Shown: one piece after another, positions 1 to 8,624 of the stretch
How the letters are laid out: each line of letters starts with the position of its first letter
Position numbering within the stretch: the stretch's first letter is position 1
Source of the DNA: Streptomyces sp. NRRL B-1347
GTDB taxonomy: Bacteria; Actinomycetota; Actinomycetes; Streptomycetales; Streptomycetaceae
Direction: 5' to 3'
NCBI RefSeq assembly: GCF_000720325.1
Contig: NZ_JOJM01000029.1
Coordinates: 48,968-112,967, forward strand
Length of the DNA: 64,000 bases
Made by a program: the position numbers and the translations under genes
Notes under the pieces: model-generated
What the model saw: the letters and a program-made list of their open reading frames with translations, nothing else
The model's database searches: none
What the model was told of the DNA's origin: nothing

Positions 1-1082
1 CTGGGCGGCCGAAGGCTGAGTTGACGTTGTCGGGCGAAGAACGGGCCGCACTCGAGGGGTGGGTGCGGCGCCGTTCCACGCCGCAGGCGTGGGCACTGAG
101 GTGCCGGATCATCCTGGCCTGCGCGGAGGGTGCCTCGAACAAGGACGTGGCGGCCCGGCTCGGCTCGACCGCGCATGCGGTGGGCCGCTGGCGGGCTCGT
201 TTCGTCGAGCACCGGATCCCCGGCCTGGGCGACATGCCTCGCTCGGGCGGTCCCCGGTCGGTCACCGACGAGCAGGTGGCCGCGCTGGTCACCAGGACTC
301 TGCAGTCCGCTCCGAAGAACGCGACGCACTGGTCGACACGTTCGATGGCGAAGGAACTGGGCTTGTCGCAGTCGACCGTGTCGCGGGTCTGGCGGGCGTT
401 CGGCCTGCAGCCGCACCGCTCGGAGACGTTCAAGCTGTCGACGGATCCGTACTTCGTCGACAAGGTCCACGATGTCGTCGGCCTGTATCTGGACCCGCCG
501 GAGCGGGCCCTTGTCTTCTGCGTGGACGAGAAGTCGCAGATCCAGGCCCTGGACCGCTCTCAGCCGGTGCTGCCGATGATGCCCGGAGTGCCGCAACGCG
601 TCACGCACGACTACGTCCGGGCAGGCACCACCACCCTGTTCGCCGCCCTGGAGGTCGCCACCGGCAAGGTCATCGGTTCCCTGCACCGCCGCCACCGCGC
701 CGAGGAGTTCAAGAAGTTCCTCGTCAAGCTCGACCGGGAAGTGCCGGTCGGTCTCGAGATCCACCTGGTGCTGGACAACTACGCCACCCACAAGACCCCG
801 GCCATCAAGACCTGGCTGCTGGCCCATCCCCGGTTCCACCTGCACTTCACACCGACCGGGTCGTCGTGGCTCAACCTGGTGGAGCGATGGTTCGCCGAAC
901 TCACCAACAAGCAGATACGGCGGGGCGTCCACAAGACCGTCCAGGCCCTGGAACAGGACATCCGGACCTGGATCGCCGCCTGGAACACCGACCCGAAGCC
1001 CTACGTCTGGACGAAGACCGCGGACGAGATCCTTGAACGCCTCGCCTCATATCTGAACAGAATTCCTGACTCAGAAGACTAG
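1..1082 (+). CDS. IS630-family transposase, 5' end outside window
   Basis: DDE transposase that cuts and joins an insertion sequence. The N-terminal half is a helix-turn-helix module for binding the element's ends. The three catalytic acids are visible: Asp in FCVDEKSQ (about base 524), Asp in LVLDNYATHK (about 774) and Glu in NLVERWF (about 882). The first in-frame ATG/GTG/TTG is a TTG at 21, but the frame is open to base 3 and reads GRPKAEL just before it, the usual N-terminus of this family. The true start is therefore upstream of the window. The stop TAG at 1080-1082 lies in CTAG, consistent with insertion at a TA target, so the right end of the element is probably close by. The catalytic triad is intact, so the enzyme may be active. 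Confidence 0.93.
   Translation, partial: GRPKAELTLSGEERAALEGWVRRRSTPQAWALRCRIILACAEGASNKDVAARLGSTAHAVGRWRARFVEHRIPGLGDMPRSGGPRSVTDEQVAALVTRTLQSAPKNATHWSTRSMAKELGLSQSTVSRVWRAFGLQPHRSETFKLSTDPYFVDKVHDVVGLYLDPPERALVFCVDEKSQIQALDRSQPVLPMMPGVPQRVTHDYVRAGTTTLFAALEVATGKVIGSLHRRHRAEEFKKFLVKLDREVPVGLEIHLVLDNYATHKTPAIKTWLLAHPRFHLHFTPTGSSWLNLVERWFAELTNKQIRRGVHKTVQALEQDIRTWIAAWNTDPKPYVWTKTADEILERLASYLNRIPDSED
1..1082 (+). mobile_element. IS630-like insertion sequence, right-hand part
   Basis: The transposase fills the visible part of the element. The terminal inverted repeat cannot be verified because the left end is outside the window. CTAG at 1079-1082 is a plausible right boundary because IS630 elements target TA. 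The gene downstream (cobL) is intact, so the insertion did not break it. Confidence 0.7.
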
Positions 1083-1109
1083 CGCCTTCGGGCGGCGTGG
1101 GCGGCGCAT

Positions 1110-1147
1110 CGGCCTGCCGCCTCGTCCTCAAGCGCCGGACGGGCTGG
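1110..1147 (+). repeat. Dispersed 38-bp intergenic repeat, copy 1
   Basis: This 38-bp block (core CGTCCTCAAGCGCCGGACGG) matches the reverse complement of 34091-34128 at 36 of 38 positions. Both copies lie between genes just after a stop codon. It resembles an intergenic repeat that recurs many times in Streptomyces chromosomes (from memory, not searched). Its role is unknown; it may act in transcription termination or mRNA stability. Confidence 0.75.
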
Positions 1148-1152
1148 ATCCA

Positions 1153-1246
1153 CTGCGGCACCGTCGTCGGCTGCCCGTCCCCGGGTGTCACTGGGTCCGC
1201 TGCGGCACCGTCGTCGGCCTTCCGTCTCCGGGTCTCGCCAGTCCAC
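1153..1246 (+). repeat. Two tandem 47-bp repeats upstream of cobL
   Basis: CTGCGGCACCGTCGTCGGC occurs at 1153-1171 and again at 1200-1218, a 47-bp period. The remaining 28 bp of each unit are similar but diverged. The block lies in the cobL leader region next to the dispersed repeat. No known riboswitch core is visible in it. Confidence 0.7.
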
Positions 1247-1341
1247 CGGCGTCCGGGTGCGGCGCCAGCAGGTACGCTCCCCCCGGGCCGCACCCATCGG
1301 CCTCCCACCCGACGATCCGCGAGCGCAGGAGACAGACGACG

Positions 1342-2553
1342 ATGGCCGACCGGGTCACGGTGATCGGCTGGGACGGCTCGCCGCTGACCACCGCGGCACG
1401 CTCCGCGCTGAGCGCCGCGACACTCGTGGCGGGCGCCGCCCACCACCTCGCACTCCCCGAGGTCCCCCCGACGGCCGAACGCATCCGCCTCGGCAGCGTC
1501 GCCCTCGCCGCCCGTCGCATCGCCGCCCACCGCGGCACGGCGGTCGTCCTCGCCGACGGCGACCCCGGCTTCTTCGGCGTCGTCCGCACCCTGCGCGCCC
1601 CGGAGTTCGGCCTTGAGGTCGAGGTGGTCCCCGCCGTCTCCGCCGTCGCCCAGGCCTTCGCCCGCGCCGGCATGCCCTGGGACGACGCCCAGGTCGTGGT
1701 CGCCCACCGGCGCACGCTGCGCCGCGCGGTGAACGTCTGCCGGGCGCACAGCAAGGTCGCCGTGCTCACCTCGCCCGGCGCCGGGCCCGCCGAGCTCGGC
1801 CTGCTCCTCGACGGCGTCCACCGCACCTTCGTCATCTGCGAGGAGCTCGGCACCGAGCGCGAGCAGGTCTCCGTCGTCACCTCGGACAAGGCCGCCGACC
1901 ACAGCTGGCGCGACCCCAACGTCGTCATCGTCATCGGCGGCGCCGCCGCCCAGGACAGCGGCTGGATCGCGGGCCGCGACCCCGGTACGGACCCGCGCGG
2001 CTGGGCCCTGCCCGCCGCCGCGTACGGCGGCGAGCACGAGCTCGGCGAGGGCGAGACCGACCGCATCCGCGCCGCCCAACTCGCCCGCCTCGGCCCCCGC
2101 GTGGGCGACCTGGTCTGGGACATCGGCTGCGGCAGCGGCGCGTTCGCCGCGGAGGCCGCGCGGTTCGGCGCCGCCGTCATCGCCGTGGACCGCGACCCGG
2201 ACTCCTGCGCCCGCGCCACGGCCGTCGCGCGCCGCTTCGGCGTGCAGGCCCACATCGTGCACGGCACCGCGCCGCACATCCTCGAAAGCCTCCCGGAACC
2301 GGACGTCGTACGCGTCGGGGGCGGGGGAGCGGCGGTGGTGTCCGCCGTCGCCGACCGGCGCCCGGAGCGCATCGTCACCCACGCCGCGACGCGCGACGCC
2401 GCCGAACTGCTCGGCCGGAACCTGTCGGAGCACGGATACGCCGTCGAGTGCGCCCTCCTGCAGTCCGTCGAACTCGACACCCGCGCCTGGACGGAGCGGA
2501 AGCGGACCGTCGTCTTCCTGCTCTCCGGGCTGCTTCTCGACCGCACCGCGTGA
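1342..2553 (+). CDS. cobL: Precorrin-6Y C5,15-methyltransferase (CbiE-CbiT fusion)
   Basis: This bifunctional cobalamin enzyme (403 aa) methylates C5 and C15 of the corrin ring and decarboxylates the C12 acetate. Residues about 1-200 form the CbiE tetrapyrrole-methylase fold. Residues about 230-400 form the CbiT Rossmann methyltransferase, with the SAM loop DIGCGSG near residue 260. Fusion of the two halves is the form usual in aerobic B12 producers. The ATG at 1342 has an AGGAGA box about 10 nt upstream. The gene stands beside bluB-cobT and a cysG-like gene in the same direction, which places it in a corrinoid locus. No canonical B12 riboswitch was seen upstream. Confidence 0.93.
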   Translation: MADRVTVIGWDGSPLTTAARSALSAATLVAGAAHHLALPEVPPTAERIRLGSVALAARRIAAHRGTAVVLADGDPGFFGVVRTLRAPEFGLEVEVVPAVSAVAQAFARAGMPWDDAQVVVAHRRTLRRAVNVCRAHSKVAVLTSPGAGPAELGLLLDGVHRTFVICEELGTEREQVSVVTSDKAADHSWRDPNVVIVIGGAAAQDSGWIAGRDPGTDPRGWALPAAAYGGEHELGEGETDRIRAAQLARLGPRVGDLVWDIGCGSGAFAAEAARFGAAVIAVDRDPDSCARATAVARRFGVQAHIVHGTAPHILESLPEPDVVRVGGGGAAVVSAVADRRPERIVTHAATRDAAELLGRNLSEHGYAVECALLQSVELDTRAWTERKRTVVFLLSGLLLDRTA

Positions 2554-2567
2554 CCCTGGCGGCCCTC

Positions 2568-2588
2568 CTACCGCGCGGTGCGCGGTAG
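2568..2588 (+). terminator. Hairpin after cobL
   Basis: CTACCGCGC at 2568-2576 pairs perfectly with GCGCGGTAG at 2580-2588 around a 3-nt loop, 15 bp after the cobL stop. There is no T-tract, which is common for Streptomyces terminators. An operator role is the alternative. Confidence 0.55.
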
Positions 2589-2866
2589 GCTGGCCGATCG
2601 TTGTACCGCACCCGGGTGCCCGGCGATTCCTTGGTCAATGTCCGGAAAGCTCGCCCGTTTTGGGGGGTGCGTGTGGTACGGCGGGACCGCTGGACGCGCG
2701 ACGTGGCGCAGTCCACAGCGGACCGTGGCCGATCACGCTGCCGCGGTGGCGGAGCAACCGCGACAATGCCTTGTGGTCCGTACGCGGCGCGTTGCCGCGC
2801 GGCTCGCGAGCTCGTTGCGGATGACGGGCGGTCACAGAAGGACTAACCGATGGGCGAGGGGTACGC
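2589..2866. other. Long leader/intergenic region before bluB-cobT
   Basis: This stretch lies between the cobL hairpin and the bluB-cobT start. It is less GC-rich than its surroundings. An 81-codon TTG-initiated frame (2601-2846) exists, but its third-position G+C is well below that of neighbouring genes and no family is recognised, so it is not called. The stretch AAGGACTAACCGATGGGCGAGGGG just before 2867 supplies a purine-rich ribosome site. No GCCACTG core of a B12 riboswitch is visible. Confidence 0.4.
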
Positions 2867-5800
2867 ATGACCGACACCGGCCAGGTCCCGGGCGAAGGGC
2901 AGCCGGAGAGCGCAGGCATGGTGGAGCAGTCGGGCGTCCCCGCGCCGGGCCCCTACACCTTCCTCGATCCCTCCGAGCACCCCGCCGAGGACGACGACCT
3001 GCTGCTGATGCCGGGTGCCCAGGGCGCGTGGAGCGAGGCGCAGGCCGCGCAGCCGGGCATCGCGCAGCAGCCACCGGCAGGACCGCCCGCCGCGGGCGTG
3101 GCGCCCGTGCGGACGGCCGGACCCCAGGGCGTGCCGCAGGGCGGCGCGCCGGGCGTGCCCGCCCAGCCGGGCGCGGTGTCGGCGCAGTTCGCACCGGAAC
3201 ACGCCGCTCCGGCCGCTCAGCCGGTACCGGTCGGCCAGGTGCCCGTGCAGGTACCGGCAGGCCAGGCCGGTCCCGACCAGGCGCAGGCGCAGCCCGTCGC
3301 GGCCCCGGCGCCCTTCGCCCAGGAACAGGCCGCCCACCAGCCCGGACCGCACGAGACGGCGGGCCGGGACAGCGGGTCCGTCGACCTGACCGGCGTCCCG
3401 TTGCCCTCGGGCCCCGCGCACACCCCCGCCTCGCACCACGGGACCTCCCGCCGCCCGCTGCACCGCGGCCCGGCCGCGCCCGTCGTCCCCGACGGCGCCG
3501 CCAGCCCCGTGCTCTCCCTCGCGGACCGCGGCCCCGCGGGCGGCACGCCGCACGCCGTGCCCGTACGCCAGCCGGGCCCGCCGACCAGCGGCCCCGAGTA
3601 CCTGGACGTGCCGCGCCAGGACACCGGCGCCCTGCCCGGCCCGCAGCTCGGCGAGATCCCGCCGCAGGGCGCGATGCCCTGGGGCGCGCAGCCCCAGCAG
3701 GCCCCGGTCGTACCGACGCAGAACCCCCAGGGCGCGGCTGCAGAAACGGTCGTCCCAGAGGCCGCAGGAGCCGCGGGGGTCGCTGGAGCCGCTGGAGCCG
3801 CGGGGGCCGCAGGCGTCGCAGAGGTCCCGGGAGACCCGACGGCCCTGGCAGCCCCGGCTGCCCCGATCGTCCCGGCTGCCCCACTCGTCACGAGCCCCTC
3901 GGATGCCTCTGACGTCCAGGCCGCCCCGGACGCCACGGACATCCCAGACACCACGAATACCCCGGACGCCTCCGCCGTCGCAGAGGTCTCCGACGGCACG
4001 AACGGCGCGAACACCCCCGCCGTCACCGATGCCACACCCACCCCGGAGGGCACGCCCGTCGCACCCCAGCCGTCCGCCGCGGACGCCGCCCCGGAGCCGG
4101 TCGAGGCATCGGGCGCAGCCGGTGGCGAGGTGGCGCCCGAGGGTGCGCAGGAGATGCCGTCGGCGCACATCGTGGGCCCCGCACAGGCTGAAGGCGCCGA
4201 GAGCGCCGTCCTCGCCTCCGATGCCCCGGACGCTCCCGTCGTGGCGGACGCGACCGTTCCGCACGCCCCCGACGCGGACGCGCCGGCGCATTCCGCCGTC
4301 CCCGAGCCCGTCGAGCCCGAGCCCGCTCCGGACGCCGCGAACGGCCCGGCCGAGGCCGTCGCGGCAGCCGGGGCCCCCGAGGCCGCGGCCGGTGCGCAGG
4401 GACCGGTCGCCGAGGTCGCGCCCGACGCCTCCGAGGCCGTCACCGTCCGGGTCGCGCCGGGCATCCCGGTGCCGCCTCCCATGTCCTTCGTCGACGACGA
4501 GGCCCCGTTCGCCGACGCACCGGTGCCGGGCCCTGCGGTCGCGCGGCCCGCGGCCGCCGCCGTCGCCCCGCAGGCCCCCGACGCCGCCCAGCCGTGGCCG
4601 GAGGCCGGCGCGCAGCTGCCCCAGGCCATGGTCGGGCCTGACGCGCAAGTGCCCCCGCCGCTCGGCCAGTTCGTGCCGGTCGAGGGCTCGGTGCCGACCA
4701 CCCCGCACCTGGCGCCGACGCCGCCGCGGCCGCTCGCCGTACCGCCGGAGTACTTCGCTCCGCAGCAGCCCGACGAGTCGGCAGCGCAGGAGCCGTCCGC
4801 CGCCGTCCCGGCCGCGGACGCCGCGCCCCAGGGCCCGGCCGTCCCGGACGCCGCCGCGTCCCCCGTCCTCGTACCGGCGGCCGAGCTGCCGGACGCCGAG
4901 GAGGCCGCGCCGCAGGAGCGGCCCGTCTCCGAGGCCCCCGCCGCCCCCGAGGTTCCGGCCGCCGCCGACGCGCACGCCGAGCCCGGGGAGCAGCCCGTAC
5001 CCACCGTGCCCGCACCCCGCGACGGCGACCGGCCCACCGCCGCTCCCGCCGCCACCGCGGCACCCGCACCCGTCGCCGCGGCGGACGGCCAGCTGCCGCC
5101 CGCCCAGGAGACGACCGACCCCGACGAGCCGATGCACGCACCTCACCCGGCCGAACCGACCGACCCCGCCGCCCGGGCCGACGAGGCCCCCGCCGCGGCC
5201 CCCGACCTCGCCGCCCCCACGGGCCCCGAGGAAGCCACCGGCCTGCCCGAGCACCTCACCGACGCCCCGGAGGGCCCCGAGGACCTGGGCACCCCGCTGG
5301 TCCAGGACGCCTCCGACCTCGCCGAGCCCCTCCCGGCCGACTCCGCGGCGCCGGTCGGGCCCGAGGCCCCGCTCGACCCGCCCGCCCCGGGCTACGCCGA
5401 CGCCGAGCGCGAGGCCGTCCTGCGCGTCATGCGCGAGCGCCGCGACATCCGCAACGGCTTCCGCAGCGACCCCATCCCGCACGAGGTGCTGCTCCGCGTC
5501 CTGGAGGCGGCCCACACGGCGCCGTCCGTGGGCCACTCCCAGCCCTGGGACTTCGTCGTCATCCGCTCCGCCGAGACCCGCGGGACCATGCACGAACTGG
5601 CCCAGCGCCAGCGCGAGGCGTACGCGAAGTCGCTCCCCAAGGGCCGCGCCAAGCAGTTCAAGGAACTGAAGATCGAGGCCATCCTCGACACCCCGGTGAA
5701 CATCGTCGTCACCGCCGACCCCACCCGCGGCGGCCGCCACACCCTGGGCCGCCACACGCAGCCGCAGATGGCCCCGTACTCCTCCGCGCTCGCGGTGGAG

Positions 5801-7108
5801 AACCTGTGGCTCGCGGCCCGCGCCGAGGGCCTCGGCGTCGGCTGGGTCAGCTTCTTCGACGAGCGCGAGATGGTCCGCGCCCTCGGCCTGCCGGAGCACC
5901 TGGAGGTCGTGGCCTACCTCTGCGTCGGCTACGTCGACGAGTTCCCCGACGAGCCCGAGCTGATGCAGGCGGGCTGGTCGAAGCGCCGCCCGCTGTCGTG
6001 GGTCGTCCACGAGGAGACGTACGGCCGTCGCGCGCTGCCCGGCGAGGACCCGCACGACCTGCTCGCCGAGACGGTCGCCAACATCCGCCCGCTCGACGCC
6101 AAGGCGCTCGGCGAGGCCTGGGAGCGCCAGAAACGCATGACCAAGCCCGCCGGGGCGCTCGGCATGCTCGAAATCATCTCCGCGCAGCTGTCCGGCCTGT
6201 CCCGGATGTGCCCGCCGCCGATCCCGGAGCCGGCCGCCGTCGCGATCTTCGCGGGCGACCACGGCGTGCACGCCCAGGGCGTCACGGCCTGGCCCCAGGA
6301 GGTGACCGGCCAGATGGTCGCCAACTTCCTGGGCGGCGGCGCCGTCTGCAACGCCTTCGCCACCCAGGTCGGCGCCGAGGTCTGCGTCATCGACGTCGGC
6401 GTGGCCAGCGAACTCCCGGCGACGCCCGGCCTGCTGCCCCGCAAGATCAGGCCCGGCACGGCCGACATGACCACGGGCCCCGCCCTGACCCGCGACGAGG
6501 TCAAGGCCGCCATCGAGGTCGGCATCGAGACGGCCCGCGACCTGGTCGCGGCGGGCAACAAGGGCCTCCTGACCGGCGAGATGGGCATCGCCAACACCAC
6601 CGCGTCCGCGGCCCTGATCTCCGTCTACACGGACACCGACCCCCTTGAGGTCACCGGCCGCGGCACCGGCATCAACGACGAGATGCACGCCCGCAAGGTC
6701 GAGGTCGTCCGCCGCGCCCTGGAGCTGCACCAGCCGGACCCGGCCGACCCCATCGGCGTCCTCGCCGCCATCGGCGGCCTGGAGCACGCCGCGATGGTCG
6801 GCCTGCTCCTCGGCGGCGCCTCGCTGCGCACCCCGGTGATCCTGGACGGCGTCAGCGCGGGTGCGGCCGCCCTGGTGGCCCGCGCCATCGCCCCCGAGGT
6901 CCTCGCCGCCTGCATCGCGGGCCACCGCAGCGCCGAGCCCGGCCACGTGGCCGCCCTGAACAAGCTCGGCCTGCGCCCCCTGGTGGACCTGGACCTCCGC
7001 CTGGGCGAGGGCACCGGCGCCCTGCTCGCCCTCCCGGTCGTGCAGAGCGCGGCACGGGCGATGCACGAAGTCGCCACGTTCGACTCCGCGGGCGTCACGG
7101 AGAAGTAG
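2867..7108 (+). CDS. cobT: BluB-CobT fusion with giant disordered N-terminus
   Basis: This 1413-residue protein has three parts. Residues 1 to about 845 are Pro/Ala/Asp/Glu-rich, low-complexity and surely disordered, including an Ala-Gly repeat tract near residues 300-320. Residues about 848-1060 are a BluB-type flavin/nitroreductase domain (5,6-dimethylbenzimidazole synthase, which makes the lower ligand of B12 from FMN). Residues about 1070-1410 are CobT, the nicotinate-nucleotide:dimethylbenzimidazole phosphoribosyltransferase. CobT hallmarks are GEMGIANTT and a catalytic Glu in HRSAEPGH. The two enzymes perform consecutive steps, so fusion suggests handover of the ligand base. The ATG at 2867 follows GAGGGG. 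The function of the long N-terminus is unknown. Confidence 0.93.
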   Translation: MTDTGQVPGEGQPESAGMVEQSGVPAPGPYTFLDPSEHPAEDDDLLLMPGAQGAWSEAQAAQPGIAQQPPAGPPAAGVAPVRTAGPQGVPQGGAPGVPAQPGAVSAQFAPEHAAPAAQPVPVGQVPVQVPAGQAGPDQAQAQPVAAPAPFAQEQAAHQPGPHETAGRDSGSVDLTGVPLPSGPAHTPASHHGTSRRPLHRGPAAPVVPDGAASPVLSLADRGPAGGTPHAVPVRQPGPPTSGPEYLDVPRQDTGALPGPQLGEIPPQGAMPWGAQPQQAPVVPTQNPQGAAAETVVPEAAGAAGVAGAAGAAGAAGVAEVPGDPTALAAPAAPIVPAAPLVTSPSDASDVQAAPDATDIPDTTNTPDASAVAEVSDGTNGANTPAVTDATPTPEGTPVAPQPSAADAAPEPVEASGAAGGEVAPEGAQEMPSAHIVGPAQAEGAESAVLASDAPDAPVVADATVPHAPDADAPAHSAVPEPVEPEPAPDAANGPAEAVAAAGAPEAAAGAQGPVAEVAPDASEAVTVRVAPGIPVPPPMSFVDDEAPFADAPVPGPAVARPAAAAVAPQAPDAAQPWPEAGAQLPQAMVGPDAQVPPPLGQFVPVEGSVPTTPHLAPTPPRPLAVPPEYFAPQQPDESAAQEPSAAVPAADAAPQGPAVPDAAASPVLVPAAELPDAEEAAPQERPVSEAPAAPEVPAAADAHAEPGEQPVPTVPAPRDGDRPTAAPAATAAPAPVAAADGQLPPAQETTDPDEPMHAPHPAEPTDPAARADEAPAAAPDLAAPTGPEEATGLPEHLTDAPEGPEDLGTPLVQDASDLAEPLPADSAAPVGPEAPLDPPAPGYADAEREAVLRVMRERRDIRNGFRSDPIPHEVLLRVLEAAHTAPSVGHSQPWDFVVIRSAETRGTMHELAQRQREAYAKSLPKGRAKQFKELKIEAILDTPVNIVVTADPTRGGRHTLGRHTQPQMAPYSSALAVENLWLAARAEGLGVGWVSFFDEREMVRALGLPEHLEVVAYLCVGYVDEFPDEPELMQAGWSKRRPLSWVVHEETYGRRALPGEDPHDLLAETVANIRPLDAKALGEAWERQKRMTKPAGALGMLEIISAQLSGLSRMCPPPIPEPAAVAIFAGDHGVHAQGVTAWPQEVTGQMVANFLGGGAVCNAFATQVGAEVCVIDVGVASELPATPGLLPRKIRPGTADMTTGPALTRDEVKAAIEVGIETARDLVAAGNKGLLTGEMGIANTTASAALISVYTDTDPLEVTGRGTGINDEMHARKVEVVRRALELHQPDPADPIGVLAAIGGLEHAAMVGLLLGGASLRTPVILDGVSAGAAALVARAIAPEVLAACIAGHRSAEPGHVAALNKLGLRPLVDLDLRLGEGTGALLALPVVQSAARAMHEVATFDSAGVTEK

Positions 7109-7132
7109 CACGGCCCCCCGGCGGGGGGCGTG
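7109..7132 (+). terminator. Terminator hairpin after bluB-cobT
   Basis: GCCCCCC at 7113-7119 pairs with GGGGGGC at 7123-7129 around GGC. Beyond a single bulged G, CAC at 7109-7111 pairs with GTG at 7130-7132. The hairpin begins one base after the stop codon and has no T-run. Confidence 0.65.
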
Positions 7133-7297
7133 GCACCGGGGCGCTCGGCCGTCCCGGTGCCGCCGTGGCCCCCGCCGTCGCCGCAAGCCCTCGCCCCGCC
7201 CCCGCCGTACGCTGAAGCCACCTCTAAAATCCGCACGTCAGGGCCGCTCCAGAGCAGTAGCGCCCACTGTCCCGCCCCGACGAGGAGCCGCACCGCC

Positions 7298-8560
7298 ATG
7301 GCCGTACACCCCGCCTACCCCGTAGGCCTCCGCCTCACCGGCCGCCGCGTCGTGGTCCTCGGCGGCGGCCAGGTGGCCCAGCGCCGCCTGCCCGCCCTCA
7401 TCGCGGCGGGCGCGGACGTCCACCTCGTCTCGCCGTCCGCCACCGCGTCGGTGGAGGCGATGGCGACCGGCGGAGAGATCACCTGGCACCGGCGCAGGTA
7501 CGAGGAGGGCGACCTCACCGGCGCCTGGTACGCCCTGATCTCCACCAGCGACCCCGAGGCCAACACGCTGGCCTCGGCCGAGGGCGAGCGGAACCGCGTC
7601 TGGTGCGTCCGCTCCGACGACGCCGACGAGGCCACCGCCTGGACCCCGGCCACCGGCCACAGCGCGGGCGTCACCGTCGCCGTCCTCACCACGGACGCCA
7701 AGGAGCGCGATCCCCGCCACACCGCCGCCATCCGCGACGCCGTGGTGGAGGGCCTGCGCGACGGCACCCTGGTGGCCCCGCACCACCGCGCGCGCCCCGC
7801 CACCGGCGCCGTCTCCCTGGTCGGCGGCGGCCCCGGCGACCCCGACCTGATCACGGTCCGCGGCCGCCGGCTCCTGGCCGAGGCCGACGTGGTCATCGCC
7901 GACCGACTCGGCCCCCGCGACCTGCTCGCCGAACTGCCGCCGCACGTCGAGGTGATCGACGCGGCGAAGATCCCGTACGGCCGCTTCATGGCCCAGGAGG
8001 CCATCAACAACGCCCTGATCGAGCACGCGAAGCAGGGCCGGTCCGTCGTGCGGCTCAAGGGCGGCGACCCCTACGTCTTCGGCCGCGGCATGGAGGAGCT
8101 CCAGGCCCTGGCCGAAGCGGGCATCCCCTGCACGGTGGTGCCCGGCATCTCCAGCTCGATCTCGGTGCCGAGCGCCGCGGGCATCCCGGTCACGCACCGG
8201 GGCGTGGCCCATGAGTTCACCGTGGTCAGCGGCCACGTGGCCCCCGACGACGAGCGCTCCCTCGTCGACTGGCCCGCCCTCGCCAAGCTGCGCGGCACCC
8301 TCGTCATCCTCATGGGCGTCGACAAGATCGGCAAGATCGCCGAGGCCCTGACCGCCCACGGCAAGCCCGCCGACACCCCCGTCGCGCTCGTCCAGGAGGG
8401 CACGACGGCCGCTCAGCGCCGCGTCGACGCCACCCTGGCCACGGTCGCCGAGGCCGTCCGCACCCACGAGGTGAAGCCCCCGGCGGTCATCGTCGTGGGC
8501 GACGTGGTGGCCGTGGGCGCCGCGGCCCCCCATCAGGAGCCCCGGAACCCGCAACCGTAA
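7298..8560 (+). CDS. cysG: Siroheme synthase-like: precorrin-2 dehydrogenase + uroporphyrinogen-III methyltransferase
   Basis: A 420-aa protein with two activities. Residues about 10-150 are the NAD-binding dehydrogenase/chelatase part (GGGQVAQRR near residue 21). Residues about 172-410 are the SAM-dependent uroporphyrinogen-III C-methyltransferase (VGGGPGDPDLIT at its start and VVRLKGGDPYVFGRG later). The product precorrin-2 feeds both B12 and siroheme, which fits its place after cobL and bluB-cobT. The ATG at 7298 with GAGGAG about 11 nt upstream is preferred. A longer in-frame start at 7130 would add 56 low-complexity residues and overlap the terminator hairpin. Confidence 0.9.
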   Translation: MAVHPAYPVGLRLTGRRVVVLGGGQVAQRRLPALIAAGADVHLVSPSATASVEAMATGGEITWHRRRYEEGDLTGAWYALISTSDPEANTLASAEGERNRVWCVRSDDADEATAWTPATGHSAGVTVAVLTTDAKERDPRHTAAIRDAVVEGLRDGTLVAPHHRARPATGAVSLVGGGPGDPDLITVRGRRLLAEADVVIADRLGPRDLLAELPPHVEVIDAAKIPYGRFMAQEAINNALIEHAKQGRSVVRLKGGDPYVFGRGMEELQALAEAGIPCTVVPGISSSISVPSAAGIPVTHRGVAHEFTVVSGHVAPDDERSLVDWPALAKLRGTLVILMGVDKIGKIAEALTAHGKPADTPVALVQEGTTAAQRRVDATLATVAEAVRTHEVKPPAVIVVGDVVAVGAAAPHQEPRNPQP

Positions 8561-8624
8561 CCATCGGTAACGGAACCCTCCCGCAGCCGTTGGCACCTCT
8601 CCCCGGACAAGGCAGTATCACCCT

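Noticed and set aside
2601..2846. 81-codon frame between cobL and bluB-cobT
   Set aside because: TTG start, third-position GC well below that of neighbours, Arg-rich composition without a family signature. It may be a chance frame in a leader.
1083..2866. Cobalamin riboswitch upstream of cobL or bluB-cobT
   Set aside because: The conserved GCCACTG core and its paired segments were not found in either spacer; the hairpins present are simple terminators or repeats.
2843..7186. 1447-codon frame antisense to bluB-cobT
   Set aside because: This is the mirror of a strongly GC-biased gene; its Gly/Arg-rich repeats reflect the complementary codons of the Pro/Ala-rich tail.
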